DNA from: Streptomyces luteolifulvus
Lineage (GTDB): Bacteria > Actinomycetota > Actinomycetes > Streptomycetales > Streptomycetaceae
Length of the DNA stretch: 64,000 bases
Assembly: GCF_008806595.1 (NCBI RefSeq)
Contig: NZ_VZRB01000023.1
Coordinates: 62,001-126,000, forward strand
Direction of reading: 5' to 3'
This document shows, one piece after another, positions 1-8,259 of the stretch. The position numbers and the translations under genes were made by a program. The notes below the pieces were generated by a model, which did no database searches, was not told the origin of the DNA, and saw nothing but the letters and a program-made list of their open reading frames with translations. Each line of letters opens with the position of its first letter. Positions within the stretch are counted from its first letter, which is position 1.

Positions 1-2
1 GC

Positions 3-1067
3 AACGCGGTGATCGCCGACTGGGCGCCCGCGCTGGTGGCCGGAGCGGGGGTGGCGCTGCGGCGGCGGTTCTCGGCGTCCGGCTTCCTGGCGGACGTACG
101 CGGGTACCGGGCGACGTACTTCACCTATGTGGGCCGCGCGATCCAGTACCTCCTCGCCACCGAGCCGCGGCCCGACGACCGGAACCATCCGCTGCGGCTC
201 GGCTTCGGCACGGAGGCGGGTGCCGTGGACGCCGCCGCCTTCGAGCGGCGGTTCGGAGTGCGGCTGGTGGAGGGGTACGGGTCCTCGGAGGGCGGCGCGG
301 CGATCCAGTGGACGCCGGGGACCCCGGCCGGGGCGGTCGGCCGGGCGGCACCCGGTCTCGTCGTCCTCGATCCGGAGACGGGCAAGGAGTGCCCGCCGGC
401 CCTCTTCGACGCGTCCGGGCGGCTGCTCAACGGGGACGCGGCGATCGGGGAGCTGGTCAACCGGGGGCCGAACCCCTTCGAGGGGTACTGGCGCAATCCC
501 GGGGCGGAGGCCGAGCGGCGCAGGGACGGCGGGTACTGGACCGGGGACCTCTTCTGCCGGGACGCCGACGGCTTCCTCTACTTCACCGGCCGCACCGACG
601 ACCGCCTCCGCGTCGACGGCGAGAACCTGGCCGCCGCGATGATCGAGAACATCCTGGCGCGCTACGACGGTGCCGCCGCCGCCGCCGCCGTCGCCGTCTA
701 CGCGGTGCCGGACCCGGTGACCGGTGACCAGGTGATGGCGGCGATCGCCGGGACCTTCGATCCGGCCGCCTTCGTGCGGTTCCTGGCCGCCCAGCCCGAT
801 CTCGGGACGAAGATGGCGCCCCGCTTCGTACGGGTCGTGGAGCGGATGCCGGTCACGGCCACCAACAAGATCCACCGGGCACTGCTCAGGAGGGAAGGGT
901 TCCGGTGTGCCGGTCCGGTGTGGTGGCGCCCGCCCCGGGGAGCCGGCGTACCGGAGGCTGACCCGGGAAGACGTGGAAGGGCCTCTCGCTCCCACGAGAG
1001 GCCCTTCACAGGTGCGCCGCCAGGGACTCGAACCCCGGACCCGCTGATTAAGAGTCAGCTGCTCTAA
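3..1067 (+). CDS. Acyl-CoA synthetase (AMP-binding, FadD-like), 3' part, probably frameshifted
   Basis: This is the C-terminal two thirds of an adenylate-forming acyl-CoA ligase; the 5' end lies outside the window. Visible motifs are YGSSEGG (adenylation core), YWTGDLFCRDADG and TGRTDDRLRVDGENL (hinge and A8 region), and the C-terminal catalytic lysine in PVTATNKIHR. The family activates fatty or related acids with ATP and CoA. After VWWRP the reading frame stops looking like the family. The +1 frame, however, continues with GEPAYRRLTREDVE, the expected ending, so one base seems to be extra in the C/G run near 929-940. In either frame translation runs through the terminator hairpin and into the oppositely oriented tRNA-Lys (stops at 1067 or 1047), so the natural 3' end may also be lost. 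Family call is firm; frameshift versus sequencing error is open. Confidence 0.8.
   Translation, partial: NAVIADWAPALVAGAGVALRRRFSASGFLADVRGYRATYFTYVGRAIQYLLATEPRPDDRNHPLRLGFGTEAGAVDAAAFERRFGVRLVEGYGSSEGGAAIQWTPGTPAGAVGRAAPGLVVLDPETGKECPPALFDASGRLLNGDAAIGELVNRGPNPFEGYWRNPGAEAERRRDGGYWTGDLFCRDADGFLYFTGRTDDRLRVDGENLAAAMIENILARYDGAAAAAAVAVYAVPDPVTGDQVMAAIAGTFDPAAFVRFLAAQPDLGTKMAPRFVRVVERMPVTATNKIHRALLRREGFRCAGPVWWRPPRGAGVPEADPGRRGRASRSHERPFTGAPPGTRTPDPLIKSQLL
976..1007. terminator. Bidirectional hairpin terminator between the ligase gene and tRNA-Lys
   Basis: A perfect 13-bp inverted repeat, GAAGGGCCTCTCG and its complement, with a 6-base loop. It sits just 3' of the minus-strand tRNA-Lys and at the end of the plus-strand ligase gene, so it can end transcription from both sides. 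Confidence 0.8.
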
Positions 1068-1086
1068 CCAACTGAGCTAGCGGCGC
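1013..1086 (-). tRNA. tRNA-Lys (anticodon CTT), copy 1
   Basis: The minus strand folds as a cloverleaf of 74 bases. The acceptor stem is GCGCCGC/GCGGCGC with discriminator A, the anticodon loop is CTCTTAA (anticodon CTT, reads AAG), and the T loop is TTCGAGT. CCA is not encoded. It is identical base for base to the copy at 15175-15248. Confidence 0.96.
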
Positions 1087-1209
1087 ATGACTCCCGCCGT
1101 CCGCTCTTCGCGGCCGGCGACAGAGAAAATACTACCTGGTCCAAGGGGGTGCTCCGGACCACGCCCGTGAGCGGTAAACCCAGGGCCGGCGTGATCCGGA
1201 CCACAGACC

Positions 1210-1968
1210 CTAGATCGTCAGTGAGAGGAGCACGGGTGCCGCGTTTCTGTTCAGGGTGTCTGCGGCCCGGCGGAGGCGGTGGGCGTGTTCGATCGGGAGG
1301 GACAGGGCCAGGCTGCCGACCGAGGAGCCGGCTGTGATCGGGACGGCCGCGCAGACCGTGCCGATCGCGTACTCCTGGAGGTCGAGGTGGGGCACGGTGG
1401 GCGGCTGGGACTCCAGGCGGGAGAGCAGCAGCTTGTCGCTGGTGATGGTGCGCGAGGTGAGGCGGGCCAGCTTGTGTCGGGAGAGGTGGTCGCGGCGGCC
1501 GTTGTGGTCGAGCTGGCCGAGCAGGCTCTTGCCGGCCGCGGTCGCGTGGGCGGAGTAGCGGAAGTCGACCCATTCGTTGACCGCCGGCGTGGCCGGGCCG
1601 GCGGCGTACTGGGTGACCTTGACCTCGCCGTCGACGTACCGGCTGATGTAGACGGCGGCGCCGACGGAGTCGCGCAGCCGGTCCAGGGTGCGCTGGAGCT
1701 TGTCGTGCAGCGCCTCCTCGCGATCATGGGCGGAGCCGAGGCGGACGAGGGCGTCCCCGGTGACGTACGCCCCCTCGGCGATCTGCTCGACGTAGCCCTC
1801 GCGGCGCAGCATCCTCAGGAGCGTGGTCACTCGCTCCGGGCTGAGGCCGGTATGCCGGGAGAGCTGGACGTCGGTTACTCCGGTGGTGTGCCGTGCCACG
1901 GACTCCAGGACGCGCAGGGCGTCCTGGGCCGAGTGGTACGGCGCGGTCGGCTCGTGCATCAGCGCCAC
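1210..1968 (-). CDS. IclR-family transcriptional regulator
   Basis: This 252-residue protein has an N-terminal winged helix (about residues 12-70, containing GVTDVQLSRHTGLSPERVTT) and a C-terminal IclR effector domain (from about residue 85, with AAVYISRYVDGEVKV and SAHATAAGKSLLG). IclR proteins usually control nearby catabolic genes and respond to a small carboxylate or aromatic ligand. The GTG start at 1968 follows GGGGAAACC, a plausible ribosome site; an ATG three codons later is possible. It lies 194 bases downstream of the ABC transporter genes on the same strand, so it is the natural candidate regulator of the 2-10 kb locus. The ligand is not known. Confidence 0.88.
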   Translation of the reverse strand: MALMHEPTAPYHSAQDALRVLESVARHTTGVTDVQLSRHTGLSPERVTTLLRMLRREGYVEQIAEGAYVTGDALVRLGSAHDREEALHDKLQRTLDRLRDSVGAAVYISRYVDGEVKVTQYAAGPATPAVNEWVDFRYSAHATAAGKSLLGQLDHNGRRDHLSRHKLARLTSRTITSDKLLLSRLESQPPTVPHLDLQEYAIGTVCAAVPITAGSSVGSLALSLPIEHAHRLRRAADTLNRNAAPVLLSLTI

Positions 1969-2103
1969 GGTTTCCCCCTGCGCTCGCTTCTTGGGCCGTG
2001 ATCCGGACGGCGAACCCCTCCACGATATCGGTCAAGTGACCTGTTGGGAGCGGCTGTTGACCGGTTTCCGTCGCTCTCAGCAGGGGCGGAGCCGCGCTGG
2101 CAT

Positions 2104-2116
2104 ATGTCCGGGACAT
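2104..2116. promoter_or_regulatory. 13-bp palindrome upstream of the IclR gene
   Basis: ATGTCCGGGACAT is a perfect palindrome about a central G, in the 194-base gap between the IclR gene and the transporter operon. It could be an operator or a short hairpin. I cannot assign a binding protein. Confidence 0.3.
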
Positions 2117-2162
2117 GACCCGCAGTGTGGACCTCGGGCGTTGGTGCGTTCACTTCTCGCGG

Positions 2163-2948
2163 TCAGAGGACCGCACCGAGAAATTCCCGGGTCCGCTCCT
2201 GCTCCGGATCGCTGAAGATCTTCTCGGGAGGCCCGGACTCGATGACCCGGCCCGAGTCGAACATCAGGACCTGGTCCGAGATGTCACGGGCGAAGTTCAT
2301 CTCGTGGGTCACACAGAGCATCGTGATGTCGGTGGTGCGGGCGATGTCCCGCAGCACGTCCAGGACGCCCGCGACCAGCTCCGGGTCCAGCGCCGAGGTC
2401 ACCTCGTCCAGGAGCAGCACCTGCGGCCGCATCGCCAGCGCCCGGGCGATCGCCACCCGCTGCTGCTGGCCGCCGGACAGCTGGGTCGGACGGGCGTCGC
2501 ACTTGTCGGCCAGGCCCACCAGGTCCAGCAGCTCGCGGGCGCGCGCCTCCGCCTCGTCCTTGGACAGGCCCAGCACGGTGACGGGGGCCTCGGTGATGTT
2601 TCTGAGCACGGTCATGTTCGGGAACAGATTGAACTGCTGGAACACCATCCCGATCTTCTTGCGCACCTCCCGGATCTGCTTCTCGGGGGCAGGGAAGAGC
2701 CGCTGCCCGTCGACGGTGATCGTGCCCTCGTCCGGCTTGGCCAGCGTCATCAGCAGCCGCAGGATCGTGGTCTTGCCCGACCCGGACGGCCCGATCAGCG
2801 TGACGTGCTTGCCGGCCTCCACACCGAAGTCGAGCCGGTCGAGGACGGTGTGGTCCCCGAACCGCTTGGTGACCTGCTCCAGGCGCACCAGCTCGCCGGT
2901 GTGCTGCCCGGGCTTCTTCTCGGGGTTCTTCGCGGTGTCAACGGACAA
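2163..2948 (-). CDS. ehuA: ABC transporter ATP-binding protein, EhuA-like
   Basis: This is a polar-amino-acid-type ABC ATPase. It has Walker A GPSGSGKTT, the Q-loop VFQQFNLFPNMTVLRNI, the signature LSGGQQQRVAIARALA, Walker B VLLLDEVTSALD and the H-loop CVTHE. Within the family the layout recalls EhuA (ectoine/hydroxyectoine uptake), for example ILRLLMTL after Walker A and DEVTSALDPELVAGVLDVLRD. I chose the TTG at 2948, which overlaps the end of ehuD by 11 bases and has GGAG in front; an ATG at 3011 would overlap by 74 bases. It energises the two permeases encoded just upstream. The substrate class (compatible solute or polar amino acid) is inferred; the ATPase role is firm. Confidence 0.85.
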   Translation of the reverse strand: MSVDTAKNPEKKPGQHTGELVRLEQVTKRFGDHTVLDRLDFGVEAGKHVTLIGPSGSGKTTILRLLMTLAKPDEGTITVDGQRLFPAPEKQIREVRKKIGMVFQQFNLFPNMTVLRNITEAPVTVLGLSKDEAEARARELLDLVGLADKCDARPTQLSGGQQQRVAIARALAMRPQVLLLDEVTSALDPELVAGVLDVLRDIARTTDITMLCVTHEMNFARDISDQVLMFDSGRVIESGPPEKIFSDPEQERTREFLGAVL

Positions 2949-3588
2949 GACGTCGCTCCATGGCTCGCAGCAGAAGGGAGGCCAGATAGGAAATGAGGAT
3001 GAAGGCCACACCGATCACGGACAGGGGCTCGGTGAACTGGAAGTGCTCCTGGGAGTAGAGCCGCGCCTGGCCCAGCATCTCCAGCACGGTGATCACCATC
3101 AGCATCGGCGTGTCCTTGAGCATCGCGATCACATAGTTGCCGAGCGCCGGCACGACCCGCCGGATCGCCTGCGGCAGGATCACCGCGGTCCAGGTCCTGC
3201 CCACCGGCAGGTTGAGTGCCGTCGCCGCCTCCCACTGGCCGGCCGGCACCGCCTCGATACCGGCCCGGTAGACCTGCATCGTGTACGTCGAGTAGTGCAG
3301 CCCGATCCCGATGACGCCGGTGGTCAGCGCCGAGAGGGTCACGCCCCACTCGGGCAGCACATAGAAGAGGAAGAACAGCTGCACCAGCAGCGGGGTGTCG
3401 CGCACGAACTCCGTGACCACCCCCACCGGCCAGCGCACCCACCGGGACGGCGTCCGCATCAGCAGCGCCCACACCAGCCCGAGGGTGAAGGAGATCAGCG
3501 AGCCGAGGGCCAGCGCCTCCAGGGTGACGACGAGGCCGTCCCAGAAGAGCGGCATGAAGTCGCCGACCGCGTTCCAGTCCCACTTCAT
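2938..3588 (-). CDS. ehuD: ABC transporter permease, EhuD-like
   Basis: This 216-residue polar-amino-acid permease of the HisMQ type has about five hydrophobic segments. The cytoplasmic coupling motif (EAA loop) is around QWEAATALNLPVGRTWTAVI followed by LPQAIRRVVPALGN. The FVRDTPLLVQLFFLFYVLP stretch is typical of the family. Its ATG overlaps the ehuC stop (ATGA), which indicates translational coupling. With EhuC it should form the membrane channel of the importer. Symbol by resemblance and by the four-gene Ehu arrangement. Confidence 0.82.
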   Translation of the reverse strand: MKWDWNAVGDFMPLFWDGLVVTLEALALGSLISFTLGLVWALLMRTPSRWVRWPVGVVTEFVRDTPLLVQLFFLFYVLPEWGVTLSALTTGVIGIGLHYSTYTMQVYRAGIEAVPAGQWEAATALNLPVGRTWTAVILPQAIRRVVPALGNYVIAMLKDTPMLMVITVLEMLGQARLYSQEHFQFTEPLSVIGVAFILISYLASLLLRAMERRLVR

Positions 3589-4304
3589 GCGACACCACCT
3601 CCCACGCCGGTCGTCTCGGCGCGCTTCAGCTCATGTGCGGACACCCCACGCTCCGGCGCCCGGCCGATCCCGGCCTTCAGCCGCTTCTCCAGTCCGCGCA
3701 TGACGCGGGTGAGCAGGAAGGCGATCACGAAGTAGATCAGCAGGATGTACGTGTAGATCTCGGCGCTCTCCTGGAGCGCGAGGCGCACCAGATTGCCGCT
3801 GAACGCCAGATCGCCCATGCCCATGACGGACACCAGCGCGGTGCCCTTGAGCAGTTCGATCAGCAGGTTGGAGAACGGCGGGATCATCTCCGGCACCGCC
3901 TGCGGCAGCAGGATCAGCCGCATCCGCTGCCAGGGCGTGAAGCTGAGCGCGATCCCGCCCTCCTTCTGCGCGGGCTCGACCGCGTTCAGCGCGCCCCGGA
4001 CGATCTCCGAGCCGTACGCCCCATAGGTCAGCCCGAGCGCCAGCGTGCCCGCCCACAACGGGACCAGCTGCCAGCCGAAGGCGGGCGGCAGCACGAAGAA
4101 CACCCAGAAGATCATGACCAGGGCGGAGGTCCCGCGGAACACCTCGGTGTAGCAGCCCGCGAGGAAGCGGACGATCCACAGCCGGTGGGTGCGCGCGATC
4201 CCGACGAGGAAGGACACGGCGGCGGCCAGCAGCCCGCTGAGGACGAGCAGCTGGATCGTGGTCCAGATCCCTTTGAGTACGAGTTCCCAGAGTCCCGAGG
4301 TCAT
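3585..4304 (-). CDS. ehuC: ABC transporter permease, EhuC-like
   Basis: This 239-residue HisMQ-type permease is the partner of EhuD. It carries the conserved FRGTSALVMIFWVFFVLP segment, the GLTYGAYGSEIVRGAL region and the LLPQAVPEMIPPFSN coupling motif. It ends in a hydrophilic tail of about 30 residues (GIGRAPERGV...). The ATG at 4304 overlaps the ehuB stop as ATGA, preferred over a GTG nine bases upstream. It is translated as part of the ehuBCDA operon, and its likely job is import of the solute captured by EhuB. Confidence 0.82.
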   Translation of the reverse strand: MTSGLWELVLKGIWTTIQLLVLSGLLAAAVSFLVGIARTHRLWIVRFLAGCYTEVFRGTSALVMIFWVFFVLPPAFGWQLVPLWAGTLALGLTYGAYGSEIVRGALNAVEPAQKEGGIALSFTPWQRMRLILLPQAVPEMIPPFSNLLIELLKGTALVSVMGMGDLAFSGNLVRLALQESAEIYTYILLIYFVIAFLLTRVMRGLEKRLKAGIGRAPERGVSAHELKRAETTGVGGGVA

Positions 4305-5215
4305 CCGCCGCACAGCTCCTTCGCGGTCAGATCGGTCATCTCGGCCTCGGTGAAGCCGAAGGGCTTGAGGATGCGGAACAGCTCGCCGCTCTTCTTCAGC
4401 TCCCGCAGCTCGACATTGAAGGCGTCACGCAGCTTCGTCTCGGTCGGCCGGAAGGCGAAGGCACCCCCGTCGATGTGCGGCTTGCCGTCCACGAGCGGTG
4501 TGAAGGCCTTGGTGGCCTCCGCCTTGGCGGACTTCTTCACCACCTCGCGGGTGGTGAGCGCCGTACCGGCGAACACGTCGGCCCGCCCGGCCTCCACGGC
4601 GTTCAGCCCGGCGACCTGGTCCGGCACGATCAGGATGTCGCTCTCCTTGTACCCCGCGTCGACGGCGTACTGGATCTCCGCATAACCGGTCCCGGTCGCG
4701 AACCGGGCCTGCTTCTCGACGACGTCCTTGTAGTCGTGCAGCCCCTTGGGATTTCCCTTGCGTACGATGAAGGAATCGAGCATCTGGTAGTCGGGGTCCG
4801 CGAAGATGACCTGCTCGCAGCGCTCGGGATTGACGTACATCCCGGCGGCCACCACATCGAACTGCTGTGAGTTCAGCCCGGGGATGAGCGACCCGAACTC
4901 GGTCGGCACGGGCTGCACCCGGTCAACCCCGAGCCGCTTGAAGACCGCCTTCGCCAACTCGGGCGCTTCGCCGGTCAGTTCGCCGTTCCTGTCGATGTAC
5001 CCGAAGGGGATCTCGCCCGCGATGCCGAGGCGTACGACGCCCTGCGCCTTCAGCCGGTCGAGCAGATCGCCGCCGTCGGTGGTGGAGGCGGTGGCCACGC
5101 GGGAGCAGCCGGCCGCGCCCAGCGTGCCGAGCGCCGCCACCCCCGCGAGCAGCGACCGGCGTGTGGTCCCGGTGGGCCCATTTGTGTGTTCGCCATGTTC
5201 CAGTCGTGGAGCCAT
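4301..5215 (-). CDS. ehuB: Extracytoplasmic solute-binding lipoprotein, EhuB-like
   Basis: This 304-residue SBP family 3 protein starts with a signal containing twin arginines (TTRRSLLAG) and a lipobox, LGAAGC, so it should be exported and anchored as a lipoprotein. The mature part shows VVRLGIAGEIPFGYIDRNGE, FDVVAAGMYVNPERC and FADPDYQMLDSF. These are typical of amino-acid binding proteins and resemble EhuB, which binds ectoine and hydroxyectoine in rhizobia. First gene of the ehuBCDA operon. The start is only 38 bases from the divergent DUF3830 gene. The actual ligand cannot be read from the sequence. Confidence 0.84.
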   Translation of the reverse strand: MAPRLEHGEHTNGPTGTTRRSLLAGVAALGTLGAAGCSRVATASTTDGGDLLDRLKAQGVVRLGIAGEIPFGYIDRNGELTGEAPELAKAVFKRLGVDRVQPVPTEFGSLIPGLNSQQFDVVAAGMYVNPERCEQVIFADPDYQMLDSFIVRKGNPKGLHDYKDVVEKQARFATGTGYAEIQYAVDAGYKESDILIVPDQVAGLNAVEAGRADVFAGTALTTREVVKKSAKAEATKAFTPLVDGKPHIDGGAFAFRPTETKLRDAFNVELRELKKSGELFRILKPFGFTEAEMTDLTAKELCGG

Positions 5216-5253
5216 GGCGGCGCGGCTACCCGGGACGATGCGATGTATGCACC
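5216..5253. promoter_or_regulatory. 38-base shared divergent promoter region
   Basis: This gap separates the start codons of ehuB (minus) and the DUF3830 gene (plus). Both transcripts must start here or inside the opposing gene, so at least one is probably leaderless or nearly so. An ATGCG...CGCAT inverted pair spans 5238-5265 and could be the IclR operator. No experimentally known box was recognised. Confidence 0.4.
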
Positions 5254-5757
5254 ATGGAACGCATGGCTGACCGTTACATCGACGTCTCGCTGGTCAAGCG
5301 TGGAATCACCTGTACGGCAAGGCTGCTGACCGACCGTGCGCCGCTCACCTGCGCGGCCGTGTGGGACGCGCTTCCGCTGTCCGGTGACGTCTACCACGCG
5401 AAGTACGCGCGCAACGAGATCTATGCGCTCTTCCCGCCGTTCGCGGAATCGGAGCCACCGCTGGAGAATCCGACCGTCACCCCGATTCCGGGAGATCTCT
5501 GTTACTTCTCCTTCGCGGGCGCGGAACTCGGCACCAAGGCCTACGGCTACGACCGCGAGGTTCCCGCCGGCACGACCCTGGTCGACCTGGCCCTCTTCTA
5601 CGAGCGCAACAACCTCCTCCTCAACGGCGACGTGGGCTGGGTCCCCGGCATCGTCTGGGGCCAGGTCGTCGAGGGCCTTCAGGAGATGGCCGAGGCATGC
5701 AACGACCTGTGGCGGTCGGGGGCGGCGGGGGAGACGCTCAGCTTCCGGCGGAGGTGA
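5254..5757 (+). CDS. DUF3830 family protein
   Basis: This 167-residue soluble protein matches what I know of DUF3830, a small family with a cyclophilin-like barrel and no assigned reaction. Recognisable parts are LTDRAPLTCAAVWDALPLSG near the N-terminus, YARNEIYALFPPF, and the middle PTVTPIPGDLCYFSF. The start is ATG 5254, or ATG 5263 three codons later. It is transcribed away from ehuB, and its last 20 bases overlap the end of the convergent amidase gene. DUF3830 genes often sit next to amidases and Asp/Glu-racemase-like genes, as here, which suggests a role in handling the imported compound. Family call moderate, function unknown. Confidence 0.75.
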   Translation: MERMADRYIDVSLVKRGITCTARLLTDRAPLTCAAVWDALPLSGDVYHAKYARNEIYALFPPFAESEPPLENPTVTPIPGDLCYFSFAGAELGTKAYGYDREVPAGTTLVDLALFYERNNLLLNGDVGWVPGIVWGQVVEGLQEMAEACNDLWRSGAAGETLSFRRR

Positions 5758-7132
5758 CCCCGGCCTCGTACAGCGCGTGCGCGGCCCGCAGCACCAGGTC
5801 GTCCCGGTGCCGGGCCGCCACGATCTGCAGGCCCACCGGAAGCCCGTCCCCGTCCGCGCCGACCGGGACGGTCGCCGCCGGCTGCTGGGTCAGGTTGAAC
5901 GGGTAGGTGAACGGCGTCCAGCCCGTCCAGCGCCGGTGTGCCGACCCCTTCGGCACCTCGGCACCCGCCTCGAACGCCGTGATCGGGAGGGTCGGGGTGA
6001 CCAGAAGGTCGTGGGACTCGTGGAAGTGGCCCATACGGCGCCCGAGTTCCATGCGCACATCGACGGCGGCCAGATAGTCGAGGGCGCTCAGCCGGGCCCC
6101 CAGGCCGCAGATCTCCCTCAGGCCCGGGTCGAGCAACTCCCGCTGGTGCGGCCCGAGATGCTGGACCACACGGGCCGCCCCGCTGAACCACAGGGTGTGG
6201 AAGGCGTCCACCGGTTCGGCGAAGTCGGGGTCGGCCTCTTCGACGTACGCGCCGAGAGACGCCAGCCGCTCCACCGCCCGCCGCACCGCCGCCGCGACCG
6301 CCGGCCGCACCGCCACCTGACCGCCCAGGGACGGTGAGTAGGCGAAGCGCAGCCCCCGCACCCCGCCGGACAGCCCTAGCGCGAACGAGCCGGGCGGCGG
6401 GCCGAGCGCCGACCAGTCGCGGGAGTCCGGGGCGGCGATGACGTCCAGCAGCAGGGCCGCGTCGGCCGCGTCCCGGGTCATCGGCCCCACGTGCGACAGC
6501 GTGCCGAAGGCGCTCGGCGGGTAGAGCGGCACCCTGCCGTACGTCGGCTTCAGGCCGAAGATCCCGCAGAACGCCGCCGGGATGCGGACGCTGCCGCCGC
6601 CGTCCGTGCCGAGCGCGAGCGGGCCCGCGCCGAGGGCCACGGCCGCCGCCGCACCCCCGCTCGATCCGCCCGCGGTACGCGACGGGTCGTGCGGATTGCG
6701 GGTGATGCCGGTCAGCGGCGAGTCCGTGACGCCCTTCCAGCCGAACTCCGGGGTCGTGGTCCTGCCGAGGAAGACCGCGCCGTGCTCGCGCAGCCGGGCG
6801 ACGGAGGGCGCGTCCTCGTCCCAGCGCCCCTGCTCGGAGATCGTTCTGGAGCCGCGCAGGGTCGGGGTGCCACGTTGCAGCAGGATGTCCTTCACCGTGA
6901 CCGGGACGCCGTCCACCAGTCCGGACGGCTCGCCGAGCCGCCACCGCTCCTCCGACAGACGGGCCCGCGCGAGAGCCTCGTCCGCGGTGAGCCGCACGAA
7001 CGCGTTCACCTCCGGCTGGATCCGCTCGGCCCGCTCCAGGGCCGCGCGCGTGGCTTCCACCGGGCTGAACTCGCCCTTGCGGTAGCCGTCGAGGAGTTGT
7101 ACGGCGGTCAGCTCGGTGAGGTCGTCCGTCAT
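5738..7132 (-). CDS. Amidase (amidase-signature family)
   Basis: This 464-residue amidase-signature enzyme has the full Ser-cisSer-Lys catalytic set: lysine in GVPVTVKDILL, the cis serine in TAGGSSGGAAAA and the nucleophile region GTDGGGSVRIPA. Such enzymes hydrolyse a carboxamide to acid and ammonia in the cytoplasm. I chose ATG 7132, preceded by GAGGGCGC, over the in-frame start five codons upstream. It is followed 28 bases away by the hydroxyacid dehydrogenase on the same strand (dehydrogenase first), so the two are likely co-transcribed. In context it may open an amide in the compound taken up by the Ehu transporter. Specific substrate unknown. Confidence 0.9.
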   Translation of the reverse strand: MTDDLTELTAVQLLDGYRKGEFSPVEATRAALERAERIQPEVNAFVRLTADEALARARLSEERWRLGEPSGLVDGVPVTVKDILLQRGTPTLRGSRTISEQGRWDEDAPSVARLREHGAVFLGRTTTPEFGWKGVTDSPLTGITRNPHDPSRTAGGSSGGAAAAVALGAGPLALGTDGGGSVRIPAAFCGIFGLKPTYGRVPLYPPSAFGTLSHVGPMTRDAADAALLLDVIAAPDSRDWSALGPPPGSFALGLSGGVRGLRFAYSPSLGGQVAVRPAVAAAVRRAVERLASLGAYVEEADPDFAEPVDAFHTLWFSGAARVVQHLGPHQRELLDPGLREICGLGARLSALDYLAAVDVRMELGRRMGHFHESHDLLVTPTLPITAFEAGAEVPKGSAHRRWTGWTPFTYPFNLTQQPAATVPVGADGDGLPVGLQIVAARHRDDLVLRAAHALYEAGVTSAGS

Positions 7133-7160
7133 GCGCCCTCCAGCCATCGTCGGTGGTGCT

Positions 7161-8108
7161 TCAGCGTCCCGGTACGTATCCGCGCTTCTTGTCGACCACG
7201 TTCGCCAGTGGTCTGCCCGCCTCCCAGCGCCCGTACAACTCCACGAACTGGGCGCCGAGTTCGTCCCGCCAGCCGATCGTGTCGCCGCTCATGTGCGGGG
7301 ACACGATCAGATTAGGGACCTGCCACAGCGGGCTGTCGGGGGTGAGGGGTTCGTGCTCGAAGACGTCCAGGGCCGCGCCCGCGATCCAGCGCTTGGTCAG
7401 CGCCTCGACGAGCGCGTCCTCGACGACCAGCTGCCCGCGCCCGACGTTGACGAACCGGGCGGAGGGCTGCATCACCCCGAACCGGCGGGAGTCGAACATG
7501 CCGTACGTCTGCTCCGTGAGCGGTGCCGCCGCGATCACCCAGTCGGCGCGGGCCATCAGCCGGTCGAGATCGCCGGGCCCGTGGATACCGGTGGCCGGGG
7601 TGCGCCCGACGAGCGCGGTCGTCACGTCGAGCGCCTTGAGCGCACGGACGATCGCGCGGCCGATGGGCCCCGACCCCACGACACACGCGCGCGTGCCGGC
7701 CACCCGCTGCGCGTCACGGTGCCGCCAGGTCCGCTCGCCCTGGAGCTCCCAGGTCCGCGGCAGGTCCTTGGCCATCGCCAGGACGAGGGCGGCGACGTAC
7801 TCGGCGATCGGCCGGTCGAAGATGCCGCGGGCGTTGGTGACCACCGTGTCGGAGGCGGCCAGCTCCGGGCAGAGCAGATGGTCCACGCCGGCGCTCGCCG
7901 TGTGCACCCAGCGTGGCCGCGGGCCCTCGCCCGGCCACGCCTCGCGCACGGCATGCGAGGTGAAGTCCCAGACGAGCAGGACATCGGCGTACGGCAGCCG
8001 GGCGGCCAGCGTGGAGTCGTCGGCGTGCTCGATCCGGGCACGGCCGGTGAGCCGGCCGAGCCGGGGGAGCGGTTCGGCGTCCAGGACGAGCAGGGTGGGG
8101 GCGGTCAT
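7161..8108 (-). CDS. D-isomer-specific 2-hydroxyacid dehydrogenase
   Basis: This 315-residue NAD(P)-dependent dehydrogenase has the cofactor-binding VVGSGPIGRAIVRAL, the catalytic arginine in NVGRGQLV, a glutamate in the following LDVFEHEPL segment and the catalytic histidine in SPHMSGD. The family reduces 2-keto acids to D-2-hydroxyacids or the reverse. It precedes the amidase gene in the same direction and diverges from the isomerase-like pair with about 150 bases between. It probably handles a keto or hydroxy acid intermediate of this locus. The assignment to family is firm; the substrate is not. Confidence 0.9.
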   Translation of the reverse strand: MTAPTLLVLDAEPLPRLGRLTGRARIEHADDSTLAARLPYADVLLVWDFTSHAVREAWPGEGPRPRWVHTASAGVDHLLCPELAASDTVVTNARGIFDRPIAEYVAALVLAMAKDLPRTWELQGERTWRHRDAQRVAGTRACVVGSGPIGRAIVRALKALDVTTALVGRTPATGIHGPGDLDRLMARADWVIAAAPLTEQTYGMFDSRRFGVMQPSARFVNVGRGQLVVEDALVEALTKRWIAGAALDVFEHEPLTPDSPLWQVPNLIVSPHMSGDTIGWRDELGAQFVELYGRWEAGRPLANVVDKKRGYVPGR

Positions 8109-8259
8109 CGGGGCACCGTTCTACGGGGTGACCGGGCGGCCGGCACAGGCGGTGACGTGGGCGGATTGACCACGCTCGCACCCGAATCTACCGTCGTCAA
8201 CACGGGCAGGCGTACGGTCCGTTGTCCACTCGCTTCCCACAGTGAGGCAGGTGACCGGC

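Noticed and set aside
2115..3735. Long open frames opposite the ABC transporter genes
   Set aside because: They are antisense to genes with full motifs and have the repetitive Arg/Gly/Pro composition of GC-rich shadows.
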